From NCBI RefSeq assembly GCF_012650175.1, contig NZ_JAAILI010000008.1, positions 496,001 to 560,000 of the forward strand: 64,000 nucleotides of DNA, read 5' to 3'. The notes beneath the pieces are model-generated. The model searched no databases. It was not told the origin of the DNA and saw nothing but the letters and a program-made list of their open reading frames with translations. Below are positions 16,998-26,032 of the stretch, piece by piece. Positions within the stretch are counted from its first letter, which is position 1. Each line of letters begins with the position of its first letter. The DNA comes from Sphingomonas sp. S2M10 (lineage in GTDB: Bacteria; Pseudomonadota; Alphaproteobacteria; Sphingomonadales; Sphingomonadaceae). A program made the translations under genes and the position numbers.

Positions 16998-17021
16998 TGT
17001 GGTTCCTCTCTTCTGAATTCT

Positions 17022-17132
17022 TAAGCCCCTCCCCTTCAGGGGAGGGGTTGGGGGTGGGGCACTTTTTAACAGCGTAGGGCTGGTGGATCGGTCATCCCCC
17101 ACCCCCAACCCCTCCCTGAAGGGGAGGGGCTT
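17022..17132. repeat. Family-A mirrored GC-rich repeat
   Basis: Two inverted arms, 17022-17060 and about 17094-17132, each with the palindrome CCTCCCCTTCAGGGGAGG or a close variant followed by GGTTGGGGGTGGGG (reversed in the second arm), are separated by about 33 unique bases. The same design occurs inside putA and at 32355. On the RNA level it gives a long hairpin and may end the MaoC transcript. Confidence 0.85.
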
Positions 17133-17140
17133 TGTGTCCT

Positions 17141-17617
17141 TCAAACATACACCAGCGCGATCCACTCGGCGATCACCGCCGGCTTCTCCTCGCCTTCGAT
17201 CTCGAGCCGATATTCCTGCACCTGTTCCCAGACGCCGGGCTGGCGTTCGACGAACTTCTTGAGCGTGAACCGCCCGCGCACCCGCTTGCCCGAGCGTACC
17301 GGAGTGAGGAACCGCACCTTGTTCCCCCCATAATTCACCCCCATCCGCGCGCCCTCGATGGCGGGTGCATCGGTGCGCGCCGCGAGCATCGGCATCAGCG
17401 AGAGCGACAGGAAGCCATGCGCGATCGTGCCGCCGAACGGCGTTTCCGCCGCGAGCACCGGATCGACATGGATAAACTGGTGATCGCCGGTCGCTTGCGC
17501 GAACTGGTCGATCATCGCCTGAGTGACCTCTACCCAGTCCGAGACATGCTCGGTGCCGACCCGTTCGGCCATCTCCTGCGGGGTGACGGTCGCTGCCAAG
17601 ACTATCCTCTCGCGCAA
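17141..17617 (-). CDS. MaoC-like (R)-hydratase, NodN type
   Basis: 158 residues with a hot-dog fold. The hydratase motif is [32 protein letters not shown], containing the Asp-His catalytic pair and the GxTIAHGFL turn of MaoC dehydratases. Members hydrate enoyl-CoA esters to (R)-3-hydroxyacyl-CoA. This fits the thiolase downstream and the PHA depolymerase nearby, though the true substrate is not shown. The start at 17617 is 75 bases from the divergent putA start, so the two genes share a promoter region. Confidence 0.88.
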   Translation of the reverse strand: MRERIVLAATVTPQEMAERVGTEHVSDWVEVTQAMIDQFAQATGDHQFIHVDPVLAAETPFGGTIAHGFLSLSLMPMLAARTDAPAIEGARMGVNYGGNKVRFLTPVRSGKRVRGRFTLKKFVERQPGVWEQVQEYRLEIEGEEKPAVIAEWIALVYV

Positions 17618-17692
17618 TTATCTTTCATAGGCTCGCATATCTAAGGGGGCCACCGGCCTCCCTGCAAGCTTTAGCCGACCGGAAACTGGAAA

Positions 17693-20600
17693 ATGCCGAC
17701 TGCCGTACCGTCACACCACCGCGAATTGATGGCCAAGCTGCACCGCGCGGCCGAACCCGATGTTCTAAAACCGCTTCTGGAGCGGGCGCGACTCACGCCT
17801 GATTCGCGTGAGCGGGTGATGGATCATGCCCTCGCACTGCTGGCGGACCTGCGCGCCGCGCAGACCCGCGGCTGGGTGAACCAGTTCCTCCAGGAGTATC
17901 GGCTGAACTCCTCCGAAGGCGTGGCGCTGCTCAGCCTCGCCGAGGCGTTCCTGCGCGTGCCGGACCCCGAAACCGCCGACCTGCTGATCGCCGACAAGCT
18001 GGGCGATGCCGACTGGAAGGCGCATTCGGGCAAGTCCAACTCGGTGCTGGTCAACTCGGCCACCTGGGGCCTGATGCTCGGCCGCGCGCTGGTGGGTGAC
18101 GAGAAGACCGGCGCGCTCCGCCGCCTGATCTCGCGCGCCGGCGAACCCTTCGTCCGCCAGGCGGTGGGCGCCGCGATGAAGCGGATGGGCGAGGTCTTCG
18201 TGATGGGCCGCACCATCGACGAGGCGATGAAGCGGATGAAGAAGCCCGAGAACAAGGGCTTCACCGCCAGCTTCGACATGCTGGGCGAGGCTGCACGCAC
18301 CAAGGCCGATGCCGAGCGCTATTTCCAGGCCTATTTCGAGGCGATCCGCGCGGTCGGCCGCGATCCCAAGGCCGGCCATTCGATCTCGGTGAAGCTGTCC
18401 GCGCTCCACCCGCGCTACGAAGTCGCGCAGTATGATCGCTGCGTGCCCGAGCTGACCGACATGCTGGCGCAGCTCGCCTCGGAGTCGGCGGCGCAGGGCA
18501 TTCCGCTCACCGTCGACGCCGAGGAGAGCGAGCGGCTGGAGATGAGCCTCGACATCATCGGCTCGGTCGCACGCCGGCCGGAGCTCAAGGGCTGGAACGG
18601 CTTCGGGATGGCGGTGCAGGCCTATGGCAAGCGCGCCCGGGCGGTGATCGGCTGGGCCGACGATCTCGGCCGCCCGATGCATGTCCGCCTGGTCAAGGGC
18701 GCCTATTGGGACAGCGAGATCAAGCGCACCCAGGTGGAGGGCCTGTCCGATTACCCGCTGTTCACCCGCAAGGCGGCGACCGACGTGTCGTACCTCGCCT
18801 GCGCGCGCGACATGCTCGCGGCCCGGAACATCGTGCCCGCCTTCGCCAGCCATAACGCCCTGACCGTCGCGACGATCCTCGACTGGGCCGGCGATGCCCG
18901 CGACTTCGAGTTTCAGCGCCTCCACGGCATGGGCGAAGGGCTGTACGAGCGGCTGGTCAACGAGCAAGGCTATCACTGCCGCATCTACGCGCCGGTGGGC
19001 GGGCATCGCGACCTGCTCGCGTACCTAGTGCGCCGTCTGCTGGAGAACGGCGCGAACTCCAGCTTCGTCCACCAGCTCGCCGACGAGCAGCTGAGCGAAG
19101 CCGAATTGCTCGCCGATCCGGTGGAGAAGATCGCGGCGGTGGGGGGCACGCGGCACCCGAGCATTCCGCTGCCGGTGGAATTGTTCGGCGCGTGGAAGAA
19201 TTCGGGCGGGATCGATCTCGCCGGGCGGACGATCCTGGCGGAGACTGCGGCGGCGATTGCTTCTAAGCCCCTCCCCTTCAGGCGCGCTGGGTCGGCTCTG
19301 CCCCCGGCAGAGCCTGAACAGCGCGGGGCGCTGTTCACCCAGCACGGGGTTGGGGTGGGGCCTGTAACCTCAAGCGCCGGAGTCGCTTCCAGTTCATCCC
19401 CCACCCCCAACCCCTCCCCTGAAGGGGAGGGGCTTGTACGCGGTGCCATCGACCGCGCCACGGCCGCCTTCCCCGGCTGGGCAGCCACGCCCCTGCCCAC
19501 CCGCGCCGCGATCCTCGAGCGCCTCGCCGACCTGCTCGAGGAAAACCGCATCGAGCTGATGGCGCTGGCCGTCAAGGAGGCCTTCAAGACCCTCCCCGAC
19601 GCGCTCGGCGAGGTCCGCGAGGCGGCCGATTTCTGCCGCTACTACGCGCTCCAGGCCCGCACCGGCCTTGCCCCGATCACCCTCCCCGGGCCGACGGGCG
19701 AGCGCAACGAGCTGCGCATGGAAGGTCGCGGCGTGTGGGCGACGATCGCGCCGTGGAACTTCCCGCTGGCGATCTTCCTCGGCCAGACCGCCGCCGCGCT
19801 GGTCGCGGGCAATGCGGTGGTGGCCAAGCCCGCCCCGCAGACCCCCGAGATCGCCCGCGCCGCCGTGCGCCTCGCGCATCAGGCCGGCGTGCCGGAAGAT
19901 GCGCTGGTGCTGGTAACCGGCGGCCCGGAGGTGGGCGCCGCGCTCACGTCCGATCCGCGCATCGCCGGCGTCGCCTTCACCGGCTCGACGCCCACCGCCA
20001 AGAAGATCGCCGCCGCGCTGCTCGAAGGCGAGGACCGCCCGCTCGTCCCGCTGATCGCCGAGACCGGCGGGATCAACGCGATGATCGTCGATTCCACCGC
20101 ACTGCCCGAGCAGGTGGTGGCCGACGTGCTGACCTCGGCCTTCCGCTCGGCCGGCCAGCGCTGCTCGGCGCTGCGCCTGCTGCTGCTGCAGGAGGAGATC
20201 GCCGAGGGCGTGATCGAGATGCTGCGCGGCGCGATGGAGCTGCTGATCCTCGGCGACCCCGCCGATCCGCGCACCGATATCGGCCCGGTGATCGACCAGG
20301 CGGCCTATGACAAGCTGATGGTCTATCGCGACAGCGCCAAGGCCCAGTGGATCAAGACCGTGCCGGTGCCCGCCACCGGCCTGTTCGTGCCGCCGACGAT
20401 GATCCGCATCGACCGGCCCGAGGATCTGACCCGCGAATGGTTCGGGCCGATCCTGCACGTCGCCACCTGGAAGGCGGGCCAGCTCGCCGAGACGGTGGCG
20501 CGGGTCAACGCCAAGGGCTTCGGCCTGACCATGGGCCTGCACAGCCGCATCGCCCGCTCGGCCGAGCTGGTCGAGGCGGAAGCGCGGGTGGGCAATCTCT

Positions 20601-20794
20601 ACATCAACCGCTCGATGATCGGCGCGGTGGTGGGCTCGCAGCCTTTCGGCGGCGAGGGCCTGTCGGGCACTGGCCCCAAGGCGGGCGGCCCGCACTATCT
20701 GCACCGTTTCTGCGCGGAGCGGGCGGTATCGGTGGATACGACCAGCGCCGGCGGCAACGCGACCCTGCTCAGCCTGGACGAAGGGGGGATTTGA
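17693..20794 (+). CDS. putA: Bifunctional proline dehydrogenase / pyrroline-5-carboxylate dehydrogenase
   Basis: 1033 residues. The N-terminal third is the FAD-binding proline dehydrogenase barrel (LTVDAEESERLEMSLDIIG, MHVRLVKGAYWDSEIKR, YAPVGGHRDLLAYLVRRLLENGANSSF). The C-terminal half is an aldehyde dehydrogenase with the general base in IAETGG (E790) and the catalytic Cys in SAGQRCSALR (C824). Together they convert proline to glutamate, with P5C passed between the two sites. It lacks the N-terminal ribbon-helix-helix DNA-binding domain of E. coli PutA and so should not repress itself. Residues about 524-582, at the linker, are encoded by an in-frame palindromic repeat and are absent from ordinary PutA proteins. 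The frame stays open through it. Confidence 0.95.
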   Translation: MPTAVPSHHRELMAKLHRAAEPDVLKPLLERARLTPDSRERVMDHALALLADLRAAQTRGWVNQFLQEYRLNSSEGVALLSLAEAFLRVPDPETADLLIADKLGDADWKAHSGKSNSVLVNSATWGLMLGRALVGDEKTGALRRLISRAGEPFVRQAVGAAMKRMGEVFVMGRTIDEAMKRMKKPENKGFTASFDMLGEAARTKADAERYFQAYFEAIRAVGRDPKAGHSISVKLSALHPRYEVAQYDRCVPELTDMLAQLASESAAQGIPLTVDAEESERLEMSLDIIGSVARRPELKGWNGFGMAVQAYGKRARAVIGWADDLGRPMHVRLVKGAYWDSEIKRTQVEGLSDYPLFTRKAATDVSYLACARDMLAARNIVPAFASHNALTVATILDWAGDARDFEFQRLHGMGEGLYERLVNEQGYHCRIYAPVGGHRDLLAYLVRRLLENGANSSFVHQLADEQLSEAELLADPVEKIAAVGGTRHPSIPLPVELFGAWKNSGGIDLAGRTILAETAAAIASKPLPFRRAGSALPPAEPEQRGALFTQHGVGVGPVTSSAGVASSSSPTPNPSPEGEGLVRGAIDRATAAFPGWAATPLPTRAAILERLADLLEENRIELMALAVKEAFKTLPDALGEVREAADFCRYYALQARTGLAPITLPGPTGERNELRMEGRGVWATIAPWNFPLAIFLGQTAAALVAGNAVVAKPAPQTPEIARAAVRLAHQAGVPEDALVLVTGGPEVGAALTSDPRIAGVAFTGSTPTAKKIAAALLEGEDRPLVPLIAETGGINAMIVDSTALPEQVVADVLTSAFRSAGQRCSALRLLLLQEEIAEGVIEMLRGAMELLILGDPADPRTDIGPVIDQAAYDKLMVYRDSAKAQWIKTVPVPATGLFVPPTMIRIDRPEDLTREWFGPILHVATWKAGQLAETVARVNAKGFGLTMGLHSRIARSAELVEAEARVGNLYINRSMIGAVVGSQPFGGEGLSGTGPKAGGPHYLHRFCAERAVSVDTTSAGGNATLLSLDEGGI
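19264..19436. repeat. In-frame composite palindromic element inside putA
   Basis: A family-A repeat with arms at 19264-19282 plus 19345-19362 and at 19395-19436. Its first arm is split by a second element. That inner element (19286-19343) has an outer stem GCTGGGT/ACCCAGC enclosing two 9-bp hairpins with 3-base loops (19294-19314 and 19316-19336), a perfect three-way junction. The element is translated as residues about 524-582 of PutA without a stop. Confidence 0.9.
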
Positions 20795-20807
20795 TCCCGC
20801 AGCGCGC

Positions 20808-20981
20808 ATCCTCCCCCTTGACGGGGGAGGATAGCGTAGCTTGGCGCTTTAGCGCCTAGCGAAGCTTGGAGAGGGTGAGCGGCGGCGCAGCCGCCGCGCG
20901 ATTTGCTCCGCAAATCGCCCCCCTCTCCCTCCCACTGCCTTTGGCAGCGGGCCCCTCCCTCCCCCGCAAAGGGGGGAGGGT
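20808..20981. repeat. Cluster of palindromes between putA and phaZ
   Basis: Six short palindromes in a row: CTCCCCC/GGGGGAG near 20811, GGCGCTTTAGCGCC near 20842, GCGGCGGCGCAGCCGCCGC near 20879, GCGATTTGCTCCGCAAATCGC near 20899, CTGCCTTTGGCAG near 20935, and CCCTCCCCC/GGGGGGAGGG near 20954-20980. It lies between convergent stop codons and probably acts as a transcription end for both genes. A shorter relative is at 32510-32573. Confidence 0.75.
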
Positions 20982-20990
20982 GAAAGAGGA

Positions 20991-22223
20991 TCAATTCCCG
21001 TGCGTCGCCATCCACTGCTCGACGACCGGCGCGATGCGGTTGCGCCACTTCGAGCCGTTGAAGATGCCGTAATGGCCGACTCCTTCGGCCATGTGATACT
21101 GCTTGAGCGGTTCCGGCAGATTGGTCGCCACCGTCAGTGCCGCCTTGGTCTGGCCGATGCCGGAAATATCGTCGCGCTCGCCTTCGATCGCGAGGATGCC
21201 GATATCGGTGATCGCAGCCGGATCGACCTTGCGGCCGCGGTGCAGCATCTCACCCTTGGGCAGCGCATGCGTCTGGAACACCACCGAGATCGTCTGGAGG
21301 TAGAATTCCGCCGTCATGTCACAGACCGAGCGATACTCCTCGTAGAACTTCATCGTCGCGTCGGCGCTCTCGTCATCGCCCTGGACGAGATGCTTGAACA
21401 TCTCCCAGTGTGACATGAGATGGTTGCCGAGGTTCATCGTCATGAAGCCGGCGAGCTGCAGGAAGCCCGGATACACCTTCCGCCGCGCGCCCGGATAGCT
21501 CATCGGCACGGTGGCGATCACGTTCTGCTCGAACCAGCTGAACGGCCGTTCGGTCGCCAGCGTGTTGACCGCGGTGGGCGCCTCGCGCGTGTCGATCGGG
21601 CCGCCCATCATGGTCAGCGTGCGCGGGCGGTTGGGATGCTGGTCGGCGCTCATCACCGCCGCCGCCGCGTAACAGGGGACGGAGGGCTGGCATACCGCCA
21701 GCATATGCGGCCGCGGATCGCCCTCGCCGCCGATATGCGCGAGGAAGTCGATCACATAATCGACATAGTCGTCGAGGTCGAACTTCCCCTCGCTGATCGG
21801 CACCAGCTTCGCGTCGCGCCAATCGGTGATGTAGACATCCGCCACCGGCAGCATCCGCTGCACCGTGCCGCGCAGCAGCGTGGCATAGTGGCCGGACATC
21901 GGTGCGACGATCAGCAGCTTCGGCCCGCCCTCGACACCTTCGCGCACGAAGCGCTTGAGCTGGCCAAACGGCTTGCGGAGGACGATTTCCTCACGCACCT
22001 CGACCCGACGCCCATCGATCTCGGTGAAGTCGAGTCCGAAGGCCGGCTTGCCGCGAGGAGCGGAGGCATGCGCGAACACCTCCAGCGCCGAAGCCATCAC
22101 CGGGCCGCCACCGAAATAGGCGAAGGGATTGGCCGGATTGTTGAGCAATCCCGCGCCGAAATTGGCCAGAGCACTCGCCCCGGCAAGCATGGAACGCTGA
22201 AGTTCGTAAGCGTCGTACAGCAT
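20991..22223 (-). CDS. phaZ: Intracellular polyhydroxyalkanoate depolymerase
   Basis: 410 residues of the intracellular PHB depolymerase (PhaZ) family. Landmarks: LYDAYELQRSMLAGASALA at the N-terminus, LLIVAPMSGHYATLLRGTV, DVYITDWRDAKLVP, and the nucleophile region MLAVCQPSVPCYAA. The family nucleophile is the Cys in VCQP. A C-terminal GVGHYGIFNGSKW holds the catalytic His. It breaks down stored granule polymer inside the cell. The start at 22223 fits the family N-terminus; an upstream in-frame ATG gives only unrelated sequence. The gene is divergent from the ABC exporter. Confidence 0.93.
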   Translation of the reverse strand: MLYDAYELQRSMLAGASALANFGAGLLNNPANPFAYFGGGPVMASALEVFAHASAPRGKPAFGLDFTEIDGRRVEVREEIVLRKPFGQLKRFVREGVEGGPKLLIVAPMSGHYATLLRGTVQRMLPVADVYITDWRDAKLVPISEGKFDLDDYVDYVIDFLAHIGGEGDPRPHMLAVCQPSVPCYAAAAVMSADQHPNRPRTLTMMGGPIDTREAPTAVNTLATERPFSWFEQNVIATVPMSYPGARRKVYPGFLQLAGFMTMNLGNHLMSHWEMFKHLVQGDDESADATMKFYEEYRSVCDMTAEFYLQTISVVFQTHALPKGEMLHRGRKVDPAAITDIGILAIEGERDDISGIGQTKAALTVATNLPEPLKQYHMAEGVGHYGIFNGSKWRNRIAPVVEQWMATHGN

Positions 22224-22377
22224 AGAATCCCTTCCCCGTGCCCCGATCCCTGCAGCGGGGGTTGTCTTACCACTCATATAGACGGCGGCGTTGTGCGCCG
22301 CAACGTCGTACCTATGCGGAACCGAGACATGCACAGGTAGTTCCCCTGCTCCGCGAACCGCGCTACGCGCTTCGCCC

Positions 22378-24159
22378 ATGGCCGACACGAACCCGCCGCC
22401 GCCGGCGCCGCGCCGCAAGCTCAGCAGCCTGCTCGTCATCTGGCGCTTCACGCGCCATTACCCCCTGCAGCTCGCGATCGCGACGGTCGCGCTGCTCACC
22501 TCTTCCGCCGCGACGCTGTGGATCCCGCGCACCTTCAAGCAGATCGTCGACAACGGCTTCGCGGCAGGAGCCGATACCAGCAAGATCGGCATCTATTTCC
22601 AGGGCTTGCTGGCAGTCATTCTGGTCCTGTCGATCGCCACGGCCGTACGGTTCTTCTTCGTTTCCTGGGTGGCGGAGCGAACGGTGGCGGATCTGCGCGT
22701 TGCGGTGCACCGCAACCTGCTGCGCCTGCCGCCGAAATGGTTCGAGGAAAATCGCCCCTCGGAAATCGCCTCGCGACTCACCTCGGATACCGCGCTGGTC
22801 GAGCAGGTGGTCGGCTCCACCGTCTCGATCGCGCTGAGGAACCTGCTGACCGGCATCGGCGGCGTGATCTATCTCTTCGTGCTGGCACCCAAGATCGCGG
22901 CCTATCTGATCGTCGGCATGCCGCTTACCGTGCTGCCGATCGTCTGGCTGGGCGGGCGCGTGCGGCAATATTCGCGGAACAGCCAGGACCGGGTCGCCGA
23001 TATCGGCGCCATCGCCGCCGAGACGCTGGGCGCGATGCGGATCGTTCAGGCCTTCGGACAGGAACCACGCGAGGGCCAGCGCTTCCACGACGCGGTCGTG
23101 CGCAGCTTCGCCGCCGCGCAGCAGCGCTTCGCCCTGCGCGCGGTGATGACCGCGCTGGTCATCGGCCTGCTCTTCACCGCGATCACGCTGATCATGTGGG
23201 ATGCGGTGTCCGGCGTCGCGACCGGGCAGATCACCGGCGGCGCGATCACCGCCTTCGTGATCACCGCCGGGCTCGTCACCGGCTCATTCGGCGCGCTGAC
23301 CGAAGTCTATGGCGACCTGCTCCGCGCCTCGGGCGCCGCCGGCCGGCTGGCCGAACTGCTCCAGCAGGAGCCGGATATCGCCGCCCCTGCCCATCCGGTG
23401 GCGCTACCCAGCCCGGCCGAGGGCGCGATCGCGTTCGACGCCGTCACCTTCCGCTATCCCACCCGACCTGAGGTATCGGCGCTGCAGGACTTTTCGCTGT
23501 TCGTGGCCCCCGGCGAGACCGTGGCGGTGGTCGGCCCCTCGGGCGCGGGCAAGTCGACCTTGTTCCAGCTGCTCCAGCGCTTCTACGATCCCGAGGCGGG
23601 CGAGATCCGCATCGACGGCATCGCGGTCCCCAAGGCCGATCCGGCCGAGATCCGCGCGCGTATGGCGATGGTGCCGCAGGAGACGGTGATCTTCGCCGCC
23701 AGTGCCCGCGACAACCTCCGCTACGGCGCGTGGGACGCGAGCGACGACGCGATCTGGGCCGCAGCCGAGGCCGCCAACGCCGCCGAGTTCCTGCGCGCGC
23801 TGCCCGAGGGTCTGGATACGTTCCTGGGCGAAGGCGGCGCCCGCCTGTCCGGCGGCCAGCGCCAGCGCCTCGCCATCGCCCGCGCGCTGCTCCGCGACGC
23901 GCCGATCCTGCTGCTCGACGAGGCGACAAGTGCGCTCGACGCCGAGAGTGAAAAGCTGGTGCAGGACGCGCTCGAGCATCTGATGCAGGGCCGCACCACG
24001 CTGGTGATCGCCCATCGCCTCGCCACGGTGCGGGCCGCCGGGCGGATCATCGTGATGGACGGCGGCCGGATCGTCGAGACCGGCACCCATGCCGAGCTGG
24101 TCGCCAAGGGCGGGCTCTACGCCAGGCTGGCGGCGCTGCAGTTCAACGAGGCGGGGTAG
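22378..24159 (+). CDS. ABC exporter, fused membrane and ATPase domains (MsbA-related)
   Basis: 593 residues: six membrane spans (about residues 20-330), then an ATPase domain with Walker A GPSGAGKST, Q-loop MVPQETVIF, signature LSGGQRQRLAIARALL, Walker B ILLLDEATSALD and the H-loop VIAHRLATV. This is the half-transporter architecture that dimerises to export lipids or drugs. The sequence fits the MsbA-related group of alphaproteobacteria, but the substrate is unknown. The ATG at 22378 (MADTNPPPPAP) begins a short Pro-rich leader. It is divergent from phaZ with 154 bases between. Confidence 0.92.
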   Translation: MADTNPPPPAPRRKLSSLLVIWRFTRHYPLQLAIATVALLTSSAATLWIPRTFKQIVDNGFAAGADTSKIGIYFQGLLAVILVLSIATAVRFFFVSWVAERTVADLRVAVHRNLLRLPPKWFEENRPSEIASRLTSDTALVEQVVGSTVSIALRNLLTGIGGVIYLFVLAPKIAAYLIVGMPLTVLPIVWLGGRVRQYSRNSQDRVADIGAIAAETLGAMRIVQAFGQEPREGQRFHDAVVRSFAAAQQRFALRAVMTALVIGLLFTAITLIMWDAVSGVATGQITGGAITAFVITAGLVTGSFGALTEVYGDLLRASGAAGRLAELLQQEPDIAAPAHPVALPSPAEGAIAFDAVTFRYPTRPEVSALQDFSLFVAPGETVAVVGPSGAGKSTLFQLLQRFYDPEAGEIRIDGIAVPKADPAEIRARMAMVPQETVIFAASARDNLRYGAWDASDDAIWAAAEAANAAEFLRALPEGLDTFLGEGGARLSGGQRQRLAIARALLRDAPILLLDEATSALDAESEKLVQDALEHLMQGRTTLVIAHRLATVRAAGRIIVMDGGRIVETGTHAELVAKGGLYARLAALQFNEAG

Positions 24160-24198
24160 CCATCCGGCTCCCGCCGCGCGGCGCGGGGCAGGAACCGG

Positions 24199-25962
24199 TC
24201 AAGCCGCCAAGGCCTTCCCCGCCGCGACCCACTCCGCGAACGCCGAAACTTCCAGCGGCCGCGCGAACCAATAGCCCTGTGCCTCCTCGCAGCCCAGGCC
24301 GGCGAGCAGCGCCGCGGCGGCTTGGGTTTCCACGCCTTCCGCGACGACACGGCGGCCGAGCTTGTGGATCAGCACGATCATCGTCTCGACCAGCACGTGA
24401 TCGGCGCCCCGCGCCGCATCCATCCCACGCACGAATGCCTGATCGATCTTGACCACCTGCGCCGGCACCCGCTGGAGATAGGCCAGGCTGCTGTGGCCCG
24501 TACCGAAATCATCGATCGCCAGCGCGACGCCGACATCGGCCAGTTCGCCCAGGATCGCCAGCGCCTTTTCCGGTTGCGCCATCATCGCGCTTTCGGTGAG
24601 TTCGATTTCCAGCCGCTCCGGCCGCAGCTGGCGGCTGAGCAGCGCCAGCTGGATGCGCTGGATCAGGTCCGGCTCCATCAGATTGGCGGCGGAAATGTTG
24701 ATCGACAGCGTCAGATCGAGCCCCGCCGCCTGCCATGCGGCAAGCTGGTCGAGCGCGCGGTCAAGCACCCATTGAGTCGTTGGCCGGGCGAGCGCGGTCT
24801 GTTCGATGATCGGGATGAACTCGGCCGGCGACACCTCGCCCAATGTCGGGTGGCGCCAGCGCAGCAGCGTCTCCGCGCCCAGGCAGCGCCCGGTGGCGAG
24901 ATCGACGCGCGGCTGGTAGACCAGGCGCAGCTGGCCCTCTGTTTCGAGAGCGGCGCCGAAATCCTGCAGCAGGTCGTAATGGCGGCGCATCTCGCTATCC
25001 CGCGCCGGGGAAAAGAGCGCGATCGCACCGTCGGTGCGGCGCGCGTCCTGCGCCGCGCTGGCGGCACCGCGCAGCACGTCCTCGGCCGGCACGTCGCCGA
25101 AGCGGAACGGCCGCAGGCCGATCGCGACGCTCGTCACGAAGCGCACGCTGGACGTGGCGCGGATCGCCGTGAAGCCCTGCTCCAGCAACGGGACATAGGT
25201 GTCCACATCGACCTCGGGCGCCGACAGGAAGGCGAATTGGGTGGTACCGACATGGTAGACGGTGCGATGGGGGCCGAGCGCGGTCTGGATCGCTTGAGCC
25301 GCCTCGCGCACCATCTCATCCAGCCGCGCCGCGCCCATTGCGCCGACAATCTTGGCGATCTGGTCGTCGCGAGCGAGATCGGCGATTACCGCGATACGGA
25401 ACTGGCCCGGGCAATCGCGCGCGAGATCGAAAAAGTCGTCGCGGAACTGCGCGCGCGTTGGCAGGCCGCTGATGGGATCGATGCGCCCGAAGGCGTGCTG
25501 CAGTTCGATCTGCGCCATCACCATCGCGGCCAGATCGGTCAGCGCCGCACGTTCCTCGGCCGTCGCGATGCGCGGCTCGCCACCCAGCACGCATAGCGCG
25601 CCCAGCCCATAGCCGTCGCTGGTGACGAGTGGCGCGCCGGCATAGAAGCGCGTGCCGTTGCGGGCGAGCAGGCTATCCGCATAGCAGGGATGGGTAGCGA
25701 AATCCTCGATCACCACGAGATCGCGCGTGTCGGCGACTTCGGCGCAGGGCGCCTTGTGGCGCGGGATGCTGCAATGTTCGACACCGACGCGCGACTTGAA
25801 CCATTGTCGGTCCCTGTCGGTCAGCGACACCGCCGCGATCGGCAGACCGAAGATCTGCGCCGCCATCCGCGTGATGCGATCGAATTGCTCGCTCGGAGGC
25901 GTGTCGAGCAGCTTCAGTTGATACAGCGCGTCGAGGCGCGCGGCTTCCTGATAATCCTGCAC
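24199..25962 (-). CDS. GAF-GGDEF-EAL signalling protein, probable c-di-GMP phosphodiesterase
   Basis: 587 residues. A GAF domain (about 25-155) begins LDTPPSEQFDRITRMAAQIFGLPIAAVSL. A degenerate GGDEF domain (about 160-315) follows, with VGTTQFAFL where GGDEF should be, so no cyclase activity is expected. The EAL domain (about 330-580) has ETLLRW instead of EALLRW, then ELTES, AIDDFGTGHSSL, KIDQAFV and AEGVET, keeping the other metal ligands and the catalytic Lys region. ETL variants can be active, so a phosphodiesterase controlled by GAF ligand binding is likely. The gene stands alone on the minus strand, convergent with the ABC exporter. Confidence 0.88.
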   Translation of the reverse strand: MQDYQEAARLDALYQLKLLDTPPSEQFDRITRMAAQIFGLPIAAVSLTDRDRQWFKSRVGVEHCSIPRHKAPCAEVADTRDLVVIEDFATHPCYADSLLARNGTRFYAGAPLVTSDGYGLGALCVLGGEPRIATAEERAALTDLAAMVMAQIELQHAFGRIDPISGLPTRAQFRDDFFDLARDCPGQFRIAVIADLARDDQIAKIVGAMGAARLDEMVREAAQAIQTALGPHRTVYHVGTTQFAFLSAPEVDVDTYVPLLEQGFTAIRATSSVRFVTSVAIGLRPFRFGDVPAEDVLRGAASAAQDARRTDGAIALFSPARDSEMRRHYDLLQDFGAALETEGQLRLVYQPRVDLATGRCLGAETLLRWRHPTLGEVSPAEFIPIIEQTALARPTTQWVLDRALDQLAAWQAAGLDLTLSINISAANLMEPDLIQRIQLALLSRQLRPERLEIELTESAMMAQPEKALAILGELADVGVALAIDDFGTGHSSLAYLQRVPAQVVKIDQAFVRGMDAARGADHVLVETMIVLIHKLGRRVVAEGVETQAAAALLAGLGCEEAQGYWFARPLEVSAFAEWVAAGKALAA

Positions 25963-26032
25963 AAACCTTCCCTTCGCCTCCCATTATAGAAGCGGAGGGC
26001 GAGCAGATTCTCCAATGATCGAAATACGATGG

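Noticed and set aside
19264..19436. putA as a broken or frameshifted gene
   Set aside because: The frame is continuous, both active sites are present and the order of domains is normal, so the repeat is an in-frame insertion and not a disruption.
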